A stretch of DNA of 64,000 nucleotides from Welwitschia mirabilis (Eukaryota > Gnetophyta > Gnetopsida > Welwitschiales), in assembly GCA_051453625.1 (NCBI GenBank), contig JBOZIK010000001.1, forward strand, positions 143,702,000 to 143,765,999, written 5' to 3'. The first letter of the stretch is position 1; each line of letters opens with the position of its first letter. Shown piece by piece: positions 34,900 to 46,335 of this stretch. Under the pieces are notes generated by a model. It saw nothing but the letters and a program-made list of their open reading frames with translations, ran no database searches and had not been told where the DNA came from. The position numbers and the translations under genes are program-made.

Positions 34900-37250
34900 A
34901 CTTTATTTGATTACATAGGCTAAGAAGGAGGAGGCTTTTTTGATTTATCTTATCTAGAAGAACTTCCAAGTAGAATAGCATAAAATCCCTCTCCTTCCTT
35001 TATCTTAGAGAATATGTTAACAAAAGGTCCTATGAGAATCTACATACATTGATTTCTTTAGTCTTTTAAATAGTATAAATCATGCTCAATAACCATGAAA
35101 AAGACCCTCATATAGTGGAAGAGTTTATTTGCTACTCTTTGATGTTGTCCCTTAGCTACTTCATTCTTGGCATGGTCTATCTTCTCTAGGGCTTTATTAG
35201 ATAACCTGGTGATTCTTTTCCATTCTCATTCTGTCTTTTGTATAATTTCATAAATAACTTTTTCATAATTATCAAAGTAATCATACATTTTTTAAATATA
35301 GAAGTGCATATTCCTTAGTACCTATAGTTTCTCATTTTCAAATCTAATTTATTTTTTCCCAATTGAATTTTTAAAATTTTATTTTCATATAGCAGCCTAC
35401 TATTTTCCTTTTTAAGTTTCTCAAATAAGTTTGACTGACTGGGAGGAATTAAAATTTCTTTAAGGAAGCCTAAGATGTGATGCCAAATATCTTACACATC
35501 CACTAGAGGTACCTGATGTGAAGCAGTTTGGAGAATTCTTTCTATAATTTGTGAAAATTCATTCTTCAATATTTTTATTAAACTCTATTTAACTAAAGAA
35601 TAATCAATTTGTAAACATGTTTGTGGAGTTGATTCCAATTTTTATTGAATAAAAATAACATTTCTTTCTTACATTTCAATTATATCTTGCTTGATCTGCA
35701 CCTTCTCTAAAGATTCTACCCATTTTTATTTATACCTATTATTTTATTCTTGAATTTTCATATATTTTTCATGTATTTCCCTCAAATCAATATAAATTTT
35801 CTCTAAATATTTGTTTTTTAGTGGAATGAGTGGGTTTTTATGCATGAATTTAATAAATTATTATTATTTTTCAATGTATTTAGCATCATAATGCTTAACC
35901 TGACACATATTCTTTAATAACTATAACACAAAATCTTCTCTGTTGGTGGAGTAAAGTTGTAGTTTCTCACTTTGTGCTTTGATTTTTTACTTTAACTCTT
36001 TGATTAGAGCTTGATCATTATGTGAAGAAGATTCATTTGCCCTTTGGAAGTCAAAATGAAAGACTAATATCTCTTCTAATTATTAATTCCCCTCCTTGAA
36101 TTTATTATACTTCCCCTGTCAAAAAGAAATCTTATCTTTACAAAATTCATTTTCAAGTTATAAAAATTTAAATCTTTTCTTTATAATAGAATTTTCCTCT
36201 TAGAGCCAATTTTTTGTCAATAGGAAGGCTTCCAATGAATTTATTGTAGCACATAAAGAATCCATCTTATTGTCTTCTAGCAACTTAGTAACAGATCACT
36301 TTCTTTTTAGAGTCCTAGTTGTTGTAAAGTGAATGAATCTATTTGTTCCTTGATGGTTCTAGGGGTTATGTTTATATTTAAATCACTGGTTAACTAATTG
36401 AAGGACTTGTTTCTATGCCTAGAGCACTAAAAGTTTTTAAAATAGTAACCCTAAACAATGATGCAACTGAGAGTTCCACACTATTCTTATTCCTAGGAAA
36501 GAATTATGGAATGTTCTTACATAAAAGAATACTTTCAATTAATGAAGGAAATCCTAGTTTGATCTTTGTAAGCCTTGTAGTATTCTTGATTCTAGAAATT
36601 AACTTATAGAAGTATTTAAAAGTACTTTATCCAATGTTAATATTTTTACTCAAAGGATTTCTAATGGTATCTATTAAGTATACTCCTAGTATATCCACCC
36701 CTTTTTGCTTATTAAATATTGGGGTTAAGTTTGTTCACACCACTTACAAATAATAAAGGATTAAGTATCCCTTATATTATTAATGTCTACTTAAATATCT
36801 TTGTTTTTCATGCTATGAAAATGTTTTAGACACAAAATGATGTCTTCATTCTTATGTATTTCTATTAACAGTCTTCTACTAGATGATGACCCGAGAATAA
36901 TTCTTAATTCATCTAGTGAAATTTGAAATGGTATGTTATTAACTATTTAATATAACATCGGGAGTTATTATAAAAGCAATATATTTTTATAAAAATCATA
37001 GACTTTCTAATTATTAAATTTATTAGAAAAAGTTAATTAGTTTCACTAATTAAGTTTAATAATGCATTATCTAAGCCTAGTGAAATTGGGATCACTGAGA
37101 AGTTTTTTAAAATTGGCACTTAGTATAACTTTAATTTCTATAGAAAACATTTAAGGTTTAGCTTTGAAGTTTGATTTCTTTCCTATATGAAATACTTATA
37201 TAAGAATTTTTATTAAACTCCAAGTGATCGCCCAAAATTTTATTTAGGAA
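34900..37250 (-). pseudogene. Element 8 post-pol reading frame with long coiled coil
   Basis: On the minus strand a coding remnant of over 700 codons can be followed. It begins near 36990 with KVYDFYKNI, then NNIPFQISLDELRIILG, RRLLIEIHKNEDI and SKKGVDILGVYLIDTIRNPL. KLGFPSLIESILLCKNIP lies around 36515-36580. A long coiled coil follows (SLCATINSLEAFLLTKNW, KYLEKIYIDLREIHEKYM, LFEKLKKENSRLLYENKI). The well-kept C-terminal block at 34910-35275 has FDNYEKVIYEII, RLSNKALEKIDHAKNEVAK, LFHYMRVFFMVIEHDLYYL and GPFVNIFSKIKEGEGF. The N-terminal order (FY, IP, ILG, GFPSLI) recalls the Pfam putative plant transposon protein domain, from memory. No transmembrane anchor was seen. Function is unknown. Confidence 0.6.
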
Positions 37251-37539
37251 AAATACCATATAACTACCTAAAATAACATTCTACTTTAAAATGTATAATA
37301 TGACATAATGAAATAGAACTTTACTTATAAAATAGATCATGAAAGATGTCTCTATGGTACTTTTTGAATGCAAATGCATTATTAAAAAATGCAAGGAAAA
37401 TTATGCACTAAAAACAAACTTCAAATAAATAATATACCTATTGTGATGTCACTTTTATAGAATTTCCAAGATCAATGTTACATTTTAAAGTATGATTTGC
37501 TATATTCTCTATTAAAGGGGTGTTCAAAGTTATCAAAGG
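37251..37539. other. Element 8 3' region, no feature
   Basis: AT-rich DNA between the post-pol frame and the minisatellite. No readable domain. Confidence 0.4.
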
Positions 37540-38410
37540 AGGCTTCATCAAAACATTATATAAAAGATTATTTTTGTCATTTTCTTGGACAAAGCTCAAA
37601 GAGAGCCTTCAAGAAATGATGGTTTCTCAAAGGAATTCTTTAAGTAGCAATTCCTTCCTTTAAAGAAGTATTCAAGTAATGATGTTTTCTCAAAGGGGTC
37701 CTTTGAATAAGAGTTACTCCTTCAAAGGAGATTTACATAAAGATTGATCTCAAAGGAGATCTTTAAGTAGTGAAGATTACTCAAAGGGATTCTTAAAGAA
37801 GTTATTATGGAGATTCCATGAAGAAATTGCTATGCCTTCAATACTTCTTAGTCTTTCATTGTTCTTAAAAAGGAGGACACCTTCCTTCAAAGGGGGGTTT
37901 ATTAAAAAATTAATAATACATTACATAAATTAAGCAATTACTCAAAGGGGATCTTTAATGATTTTAAAGGAGGTCTAACAAAGGAGCAATAAACCAGAAG
38001 AAAGAGAAGACTAAAATCATTTCTTTGTTTTTCCCACTTAGATCTAAGTAAGGATTAGAGGGGGTATTTAACTAATGAAGGTCACTTGAAGGAGGTCTTC
38101 AAACTTTTACTCAAAGCAAAAAGGAAATAACAAAGAAAGAAGAGCATAATTTTATTTTAAAAACACTATCAAGGTAATTAGTCATCTATCACAGAGGTCT
38201 TTAATAGGTGATGTTTACCTTTTGACACATCATCAAAAATAGATTCTTATCCTTCTCTAGTGATTTAAAGGGGGTCTTTGAGAAATGAAGGTTACTTAAC
38301 GAGGATCCTTCAAACTGATAAAGCTTGTCATAGGGTCTTTAAGAAACAAGGAGTTACTTGAAGGAGTTCTTTAAAACAACGAAGCTAGTTGCAAGTAAGA
38401 AATAGAAGAT
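37540..38410 (+). repeat. Degenerate 31-bp minisatellite
   Basis: A unit near TCAAAGGAGGTCTTTAAGTA plus ATGAAGGTTAC repeats at 28-32 bp steps. Clear unit starts are at 37596, 37627, 37658, 37690, 37722, 37750 and 37781, and again at 38264, 38296, 38328, 38358 and 38389. Between these blocks the units are more diverged but AGGGGATCTTTAATGA and GGAGGTCTTC still occur. It lies in the 3' region of element 8, where Tat/Ogre gypsy elements are known to carry variable tandem repeats. Confidence 0.85.
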
Positions 38411-39340
38411 TATTGCAATCAACATCTTCAGTTAAGTTAGAAGAAATAAAGTTTGATCTAGGATTTTTTGGGTTAAGTACATTTCTTCTAATAGCTAATA
38501 AATTAGTAGATTAGGTATGTCCTAAACTTACTCAAGTCTAAAATTATGAACATATTTTTACTAGTACTTTTTATGTATTTATATACTGTAATGCCTTAAT
38601 CAATTTAATTCAACACAAATTTCATTATCTGAATTGAGTTTTTTGGATATCAAACTTAGATATGGCCTCTAACTCTAACAACTTGCCAATCCCTCCTACT
38701 ACTCTACCCTTTGTAAAAAATTCTAAGCATTGCTCGTTTATCTTAGGATCTTCACAGATAGAAATAAACATCACTAGTATATGTAAAAATTCTCTCCAGA
38801 TCTTAGTGTAAAATGTCTATACTACTGATCTTCCATATTATAATTTAGTTTCTAAAGTTCTCACTACCTTAGATGAAATACTTTGAGAGAATGAAAGAAA
38901 CTAGTTTAGCCATGGAAAAATACCACCCTGTTTTGGTTCAATAATACATCACTTGTGGCTAGAATATTTGAGAATCTGGGTTACTGAGCTAAGTTCTAAT
39001 CTAACTAATGGAGTAAATAGGTATGATGCTTTTCTAGGATGGCTTACATGCTAGATATATGAGTTAGAGTAAAAGGTATAACAAATTGAGGGTAAAACCT
39101 AACTTTAAGTCTCTTTGCTCTCTATTTCAATGAGGATCACCTAAAAAGATGGGGATCATGGGATGAATCAGCCTACCAGAACTTCTAAGATGCCCATACT
39201 AAAGAAACTAGAATTATTATTAATTTCCTACACTACCTAAATTTGTTTCCTTTACTTGAAAATTCTAGCCAAAGGAGGTATAAGAGGAATAACAAGTATA
39301 AGGGTCTATTCTTTTGAGGTCTTATGAAATTAATTTTAGC
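38411..39340 (+). pseudogene. Unidentified coding remnant, plus strand
   Basis: From ATG 38662 a plus-strand frame reads MASNSNNLPIPPTTLPFVKN and SKHCSFILGSSQIEINI, with further open text LPYYNLVSKVLTTLDEIL. HLWLEYLRIWVTELSSNL and YDAFLGWLTC lie near 38945-39055. Stops are scattered (TAA, TAG and TGA where Gln or Trp is likely). The codon structure suggests a real gene remnant, opposite in strand to element 8. I do not recognise it. The Trp-rich GWL segment loosely recalls plant mobile-domain proteins, but that is weak. It may be a separate small insertion. Confidence 0.35.
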
Positions 39341-40370
39341 TACTCCCTTTTTTTTTTTTAAAGTTATGCTTGCTACTTATATGGCTTTATTTACAATTAT
39401 AAAATAAATGTTATTTTTGTTTAAAATGCTTTTTATTATACAACTTAAGGAATACTGTTGGTTATATTATGAAATAAAAATCTTTTATTAAAAAGCATTA
39501 GCTATCTTTTGTTGCAATACTTATTTTTGTTATGCTAAATTATAACAACTATTTAAATGTTAATCTCTTTTATTCTCATAAGAATTTACTACTTCAAGAT
39601 AAATAGAATAAAGATACATTTATTTAAATTTTTGAAATGTTAAAACAAAATAATGACACCTTATGCAACATTTACATTTCTTTTGAGTTCACTTGGTTTG
39701 AAGAAAATATTGGAGATTAATCATTCCTTAAATAATTCCTACACAAGGATTGTATTCTTTATAATTTCAACTAAAAGATCCTTTATTTTAAGAAAAACTT
39801 TTGAAATGAAAAAAGTACAATCACTACCAAGCAATAAGGACCTACAAAGTTATAATCTTAGATCATGACCAACTATTTTCATAGTGGAGTTCTCACAGCT
39901 ACTTTATTACATTGTCCAAGGCTTCTCTTAGGAATATTTACCTTAGTATACTTATGATAAGACATTACTCTTTTTCTTTTTAATTTCTTTCTCACTCTCT
40001 CACTCACTCACACTCTCTCTATATCTTAATATATATAAGATAAATGATTACAAAGGTATCCTTATTTTTCTTTAATCATTCAGTCATTCTTATTATTGTA
40101 ACTGCTTCCTTCACGAAGTTTTGATAATTCCTTAGAAAGAAAATTTCACATGACAATTAAAAATTCTATAATTTAAATAACATCCATTTTTATTTCTTAA
40201 AAGAAGAACCTTATTGTATGATTTTTTTCTCTTTTAAAGAATACAATGATTATGGTGAAAGATGCATGCGTAGAATTATTTACATTTTATAAGATTTTCT
40301 AACTTTTTATAAGAGTGAAACTTCTTCTATATAAGTTTTAATTCTATGATCATTTACTTGATATGTATCT
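39341..40370. other. No gene recognised; CT-rich microsatellite
   Basis: AT-rich DNA holds a CT/CACT-rich run at about 39988-40020. A 71-codon open stretch at 39653-39868 has no recognisable motif. It probably belongs to the element 8 3' untranslated region. Confidence 0.45.
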
Positions 40371-41490
40371 TTAGTTTCCTAATTAAATACTTCTAGTTCT
40401 TCATTAGGTAAAATTTTTATTAAAGTATATGGTGCAATCCGTTTCTAGGTATAATTTTATTTAGATAATATATATTTAGGGTTAAAAACCAAAACTCTAT
40501 GTCCAATTTTGAAATTAGTTTTTTTGATATTATGATCGTGTTACTTTTTTATTACTTCTCCTTGGATTAATTCTTTTCTTATTAAATATTCTCTTCTATC
40601 CTCATTTTAATTTATTCATATTCTATATTCATTCCTCTTGAGCTTTATCTAGATCATGATTTAATTGTTTATCCAATTTGTAGGATGTTAATTTTAACTC
40701 AATAGATAAAGTTACTTTTTTATCATAAACCAACTCATAAGGTATGAAACTTATACTATTTTTTCAAGTTATCCTATAGGTACATAAAGCTTTAGTACAT
40801 TTATATGCCTATTAGTTCTTTTAGTGTTTACTATTTTAGTTAGGATTTAGTTTAATTATCTATTTATGACCCTAGCCTAATTAGTAGATTGAGGATGATA
40901 AGCAGAAGATAGTTTGTGATGTATCTCATACTTAGGTAAAAATTTTCTAAAGGCTTAACTAGTGAAATGGGTTTCCTTATCTAATATAATACTCTAAGAC
41001 ATACAAAACCTATGAAAGATATTCTTAGATAATACTTTTATTATGGTCTCAATGGAACAGTTAAGAAAAACCTCAGCTTTAGTTCATTCAGTCAAATAGT
41101 CTGCATAGGCTAGAATGTATTCCTTTCTCATAGGATTTTGGAATAATATAATCAATGGAATCTATGCCTTAGATATTAAAGGGATCTAAAGCTTAAATCA
41201 ATTATTGGGGTATTTTCCTTACTTTTAATCATGCTCCCTCTCTTTAATACCTATTACATATTTTAGTATAATTGAAAGAATCCTTAAATAGAGAAGGACA
41301 ATAATATCCTACACTTAATATTTTTGTGGCTGTCCTTTTTCCTCCATAATGACCTCATTCTTTTTTTGTATGAAACATTTGTGGTAGCTCCTTCTAATTA
41401 GATTTAGTAACATATCTCTCAATAACACCACCTTATAAAATTTAAAGAGAATATTATTTTCTCATATATAATATTTTAACTATTTTAAGA
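40371..41490 (-). pseudogene. Element 8 gypsy integrase
   Basis: Integrase inserts the DNA copy into the chromosome. Minus-strand reading gives YILAYADYLTE (about 41095-41128) and KNIFHRFCMS. IILDKETHF keeps the second catalytic Asp. AYHPQSTNQARVINR (about 40855-40905) is the site of the catalytic Glu, where Arg now stands. Toward 40400 the C-terminal region continues with FKIGHRVLVFNPKYILS and APYTLIKIL. The upstream zinc-binding part (YxxCxxxxC type) is too decayed to confirm. Stops replace several Gln and Trp codons. Confidence 0.85.
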
Positions 41491-42085
41491 ATATCTTTTT
41501 CTTCTAATAGATTAAGTAAGGAGGTACCCTCTTACTTACTAAGAAATTAGTAATGTCCATAAACCAAGGACCTTATTGCAAACTTGCTAAATACTCATCA
41601 GAAAAATCATTTTAGATATCCAATTATTCAGCTTCTTCAAGGAACCCCATCTTAGACAAATGATTAGCCACTACATTTTTTTGTTTTCTTCTTATCTATT
41701 ATCTTGAGATCAAATTCTTGCATCAAAGGTATTTATCTTATTATTTGGGAATTAGGTTTCTTCTTATTCATTAAAAATCATATACCACTATGATCTATTT
41801 GAATTTTAACTTCATAACCTAGGATATAATTCCTAAATTTCTCTAAGGATACCATTATGAATAGCATCTCTTTTTTTTAATAACTATATAATTTTGTCAT
41901 ACGGAATTGAGATTTTTACTTATGTAATAGCATAGGATTTATAAATATCATCTTTCTATCATAAAATAGCACCAAAAACATACTGTGAAGCACTATTCAT
42001 AATGTAAAAAGGTTTATCTTAATTCAATTTTTGTAAAATAGAGGCTTTAATTAATTTATCTTTTAGAATTTAAAAATATTTTTAA
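41491..42085 (-). pseudogene. Element 8 gypsy RNase H
   Basis: The minus strand reads DKPFYIMNSASQYVFGAIL near 41965-42025, where CDASDYAVGAVL is usual; the first catalytic Asp position is Asn. SLEKFRNYILGYEVKIQIDH, KPNSQIIR and LMQEFDLKI follow at 41720-41870. NVVANHLSKMGFLEE and GPWFMDITNFLVSKR (41530-41690) are the linker to integrase. The order is that of plant gypsy pol. Confidence 0.85.
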
Positions 42086-42890
42086 CATTCATGGGTCCAC
42101 TCATAAGGCACATATTTTATAAAATATTACTCAACGGTTTAATAATTTTATCAAAATTGGTGATAAATTTTCTATAATAACCTACATGACCCAAAAATTA
42201 TCTTAGCTTCTTTATTTTAGTTGGAGAAGAAATTTTGTTAATAACATTAATCCTTTACTCATTAGTTTCAATTCCTATAACTAATATCTTATGGCCTAAA
42301 ATAATACCTTCAATTATCATGAAATGACTTTTAGACCAACTTAGTTTTAAATATGTTTCTTTACATCAAGTATGTATAGCTTATAATCTTTCTAAGACTT
42401 CATCAAAATCATCCATGAAAACCTCAACTAATCTTCCTATCATGTCCTTAAAAACACTATTCACTAGCCTCTAAAAAGTGGATACTGCATTACATATTCT
42501 AAAGGATAAATGTACCCCATTTACAAGTAAAATTTATTTTTTCTTAATCTTTAAGATATATAGGAGTTTGAGCAAAAATTATTTCTAAGATCTAATTCAG
42601 AAAGAATAAAGGAAAATAATCTTTTTAAGGAGCAACATTTAGTAGCCTAAAATCTATGCAAAATTTTCATTTATTATTCTTCTTTAGAACTACTATCATA
42701 GGGCTTACCCATTCTAAACTAGAAATAGGATATATGAATTCTAATTCTAGTAACCTTAAAATTTTTTGCTTAATTACATCTTGCATCTGAGGATTACATC
42801 TTCTTTTTGGTTGTAGGATAGGTTTTACTATGGTATCTAAATAAATCTTATGTTGGAATATTATAATGTCTACCCCTATAATATCTTCGT
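42086..42890 (-). pseudogene. Element 8 gypsy reverse transcriptase
   Basis: Minus-strand reading starts with LDTIVKPILQPKRRCNPQMQ (about 42780-42840). YPISSLEWVSPMIVVLKKNN and KFCIDFRLLNVA follow, which is RT motif 1-2. Motif C, VEVFMDDFDEVLE, is intact with FMDD at 42408-42419, after LVNSVFKDMIGRL. The NGKW-type short linker (no long insert between PKK and the CIDFR motif) is seen in many tree and legume gypsy elements; the lineage call is from memory. Confidence 0.88.
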
Positions 42891-43249
42891 AAGTCTAAGA
42901 AAATGCACTACTTCATTTTATTAATATTCTTTTTAATTTTCTCTTTTGAGAATGATTTAAATTTTTATTAAGGATTAAAGGTCAATTTTTCTAAATTTAT
43001 ATGTATTCTAAGCCTTTCTTGAGAGGATTCTTTTCAAATTCCTCTTTCTTCTTAGTTGGTTTAATAGTCAGGAAGTAATATCTTCTTTTAACTTCTTGTT
43101 CTTCTAATATTTACTAAGCTTCTTTCATGAGGATCATGTTAGCACTATCCCCTCTACTAGAAGACAGGTGTTTAATTTTTGCCTCATTAGATATTTTTAT
43201 TTGCTGCATAAGATATCTTAAATTAATATCCATTACTCTCTTCCTTAAA

Positions 43250-43625
43250 TAAATAGTTTCATTAGTTGTTGCCATCTAAGGTCTCCCCAAGATGATGGGA
43301 TTCATATTTTCCCTTGTCTTTATAATAACTAGATCTACTAAACATCTAAATCCTTATAGTTTTATTGATGTATTTTCCATTATACCCTTTGATCTTATTA
43401 TAGACCCATCTACCATGTAAACGTATCCATTATATGATGTTGAATGTGGACTATCAATCTACTTGAATGTGTCATAAGAAATGACATTAATACTAGCCTC
43501 CAAATCCATTAAATATTCTCTTTTATAGGCACCTTCAACAACTTTATCTACTACTAGTATCTTATGATCACTACAAGATAACTGTTCTCTTTTAGTTGAT
43601 TTTTTTTTGCTAATTATTCATCATT
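43250..43625 (-). pseudogene. Element 8 gypsy aspartic protease
   Basis: This is one of the best-kept stretches. The minus strand reads EQLSCSDHKILVV, KREYLMDLEASINVISYDTF, YMVDGSIIRSKGIMEN and NMNPIILGRP. The catalytic Asp (43504-43506) is present. The following Leu-Gly has become Leu-Glu (43498-43500), which should disable the site. A stop follows ILGRP where Phe or Trp is expected. Confidence 0.85.
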
Positions 43626-45400
43626 AATTTTCTCTTTATTTTTATTACTTGCCTATTTACTACACAAATTCTTCATTTGCTTCTAGTACAAGGAAATGTC
43701 TTTCAACCTATTTACTAAAGGTAATGCATCTAAATTATCTTCTAGAACTTTGATAAGATACTTTGCATCCTTTCTTATTTCTTTAAAAAATTCTCTATCA
43801 TCTTATTTCTCATTGAAAAAGGTAAGGGATTATTCATTCATCTTTCAATTAAAATATTTTTAATTACTCTTCCATTTTATCTTGTTTTTTTCTTTCCTAG
43901 AAGGTAAATTAGAATGATGACTTCTTCTTGACCTAGTTCTAATAGCTTTACAACTAGCTTTCCTTGGATTTGGTTGAGGTTATCTATGTATAATGGGTTC
44001 TTTAGATTTCTTCCCCTTATCTAGTTGTGGATTATGACTAGATTTTCCTTCTTTATTTTTCTAGTTCCTAAAATAATTATATTATAACTATCTCTTAGAT
44101 TACATAGATCTTTGCATTGGAGTTTCTTTCTTATTTTTTCATTTTCTAGTTTGATTAAGATAAGGATTTTTCTTAATTTGAGAAGAATTTCTAGGATTAT
44201 AATCAATTTTATTAATATCTAACCATTCCACAAAACCTACCATCCATGGACATTCTATAAGTTGATGATTTTCCTTATTATAATATTCACAAGTTTCAAC
44301 TTCTTCTTCTTGTTTTAATTAATCTCTTCTGTTAGAGCTTCTATTCTCATATTAGTTTCTTCTAGCATGCTTACATGATTTTTTTCTATTTCTTTCTCTA
44401 TCATAACTTCATTAACCTTTCTTTTTCCTTTTTCTTCATTCTAGATCAACACCTTGTTCATTTTTATATAATTTATCTATACTTGTTTTGATCTCTTAAG
44501 TGTTACCATTGTTGATGCTTCTCCCATGGAGTATATCTAACTTTTCTAAAGAGTTACTTCAAAAACCTCTTAATAAAGTGCTCATTCATTCTCTAAGAGG
44601 TATTTCATGGTTAGGACATCTTGCTAGCAGAATCCAATATTGATCATGAATTCATCAAATTTCTCATGTTCTTTTTATTTAACATTGAAAATTTGATTTC
44701 TCAAAGATTCAATGACTTGGACAGGTTGCGATTTACTTAAAGATGCTAATCTTATAGAGTCATAAGTTTTAAATATATAATTTTGAAACCTATGAAACCA
44801 TAACTAGGAATATTTATTTAAGAAAAAAGGAAAATGTCTTAAGAAATCTAAGCTGATTTCCAAGTAGTTAGCCTTGCAAAAAGAATAAAAAGGATTCATA
44901 TGAAGCATAGGTTCTTTATTTTTTTGCCTTTAAAAGTGGGAATATTAGTAGTATTTACATTTCTTATCTTATTAGGAGTTTTTAAAACTTAGGGTTCTAC
45001 AAGATTTGGTGTGTGAGATGTATAATAGTTAATTCTTAGAGGAGTAGAGTTAACCACCTCTTCTTGACTCCAATAAAACTCTTTTGGCTTTTGTAGTTTT
45101 TCTTTGCTTATTTGAGCTTGTATCAATAGGTCTATTTTACATTGTAAATCTTCTTAACTTCTCTTACATATTTTCATATCCTTAATGAAGTCATAGGGAT
45201 TAATCTTATCTCTTATTATATCACTAGTTACTTCATCCAACTTATATTTTTTAGGGTTTTGAACATATCATTCCTTGTCATCCCGCCTTCATTCTTTTCT
45301 TAAAAGGATTTCATTATTTTAATCAAAAGATTAGAAGTACCCTCCTTGTAATATCAAAATGACAAGCCTTTAATTTAACTAAAAATACTATAAAACATCT
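43626..45400 (-). pseudogene. Element 8 gypsy gag with damaged zinc knuckle
   Basis: On the minus strand the capsid region is seen at about 44490-44720: SLRNQIFNV, EHEKFDEFMIKIGFC and a MGEASTMVTLKRSKQV helix corresponding to the end of the retrotransposon-gag domain. A Lys/Glu-rich linker follows. The zinc knuckle at about 44251-44292 reads CEYYNKENHQLIEC, so the second Cys of CX2CX4HX4C has become Tyr (TGT to TAT). Between it and protease the chain is basic and low in complexity. The start codon could not be fixed. Confidence 0.72.
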
Positions 45401-45498
45401 AATTAATTTTAAAAAATACTTAATAAAAATAAAGCTATATTACAAAGTACTAGAAAAAAAGAAAACTATATTATCATACATAGACTTTAATCATTACT

Positions 45499-46318
45499 AA
45501 TTTTATATGGATTTTACTTTTTCATGCTTTTGACTTAAATAAAGACTCTTTTTATTGAATCAGAATATATTCTTTGTTAAGAATGATTATTCATAGCAAA
45601 ATGATGTTTTGATAATTACTTTACTATGAATAATATTTACAAGAAATGGGGAATGAAAATAAACAAAATATATAAAACATAGCTAGATTATGTGTTTTAC
45701 TTATTTCTAACTGATATACTATCTCAATATTAACTATAGTTAATATTAATACTAAGAGTAAGAAAATAATAGTAAGTAACTTTCCAAATTACCTACAGAA
45801 CAATAAAATATTTTTTTAGAATAAAAACTAATATTACTATCTAGAAAACATAACTGTAAGTAATTTTCTATGTTTTTATAATATGTATAATAGCTAAGAA
45901 GTTACTTTACAGTTCTTTCACCATGATCTTCTTTGCTTCAGAGGTGCTTTTCAACTATTCTCTAAGTCTCTAAAAATATCTAGGTTTCTCCTCCATACTA
46001 CATAATTATAGGTATAACCTAAGTGATTTATGATTTTCGTTTTGGGTTACCTGACCCCACCTTTCTAATGGTTTTCTTACATTAGTGGGTGTTTACTTAT
46101 TTTATGCCATTTGTCTAATCATTACAACTATTTCCCTTTTTTTGTAGCAAGGCTTCCACTATTCTTATATTGGAATAATTTTCCTGGAAAATAAGTTAGT
46201 TATATGTAATAGTAATATATTATAATAATATTATATAATTCATCATAGAATATTACTAAACAACTATTATTTCATTTATTTTACTAAGAAAAATAATAAA
46301 AATATACATATATTTCTT
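45499..46318 (-). repeat. Element 8 5' LTR
   Basis: It pairs with 33805-34637. The primer-binding site to its left (about 45480-45498) is too decayed to assign a tRNA. Confidence 0.85.
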
Positions 46319-46335
46319 ATTTATTAGTTATATAT

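Larger units (their letters stand above)
33805..46318 (-). mobile_element. Ty3-gypsy element 8, about 12.5 kb, decayed
   Basis: Two LTRs of about 820-830 bp bound this minus-strand element. From right to left it holds gag (43.9-45.3 kb), protease (43.3-43.6), RT (42.1-42.9), RNase H (41.5-42.1) and integrase (40.4-41.5). Then comes an unusually long 3' region of about 5.7 kb. That region contains a 31-bp minisatellite (37.6-38.4 kb) and a post-pol reading frame (34.9-37.25 kb). RT and integrase sequences point to the Athila/Tat side of plant gypsy; the exact lineage is not settled. Confidence 0.88.

Noticed and set aside
34900-37250. Endogenous plant pararetrovirus gene
   Set aside because: The coiled coil alone could suggest it, but flanking LTRs and gypsy integrase of element 8 explain the context, and pararetroviruses lack both.
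37540-38410. CRISPR-like array
   Set aside because: The repeats are contiguous without unique spacers, are degenerate, and the DNA is plant nuclear.
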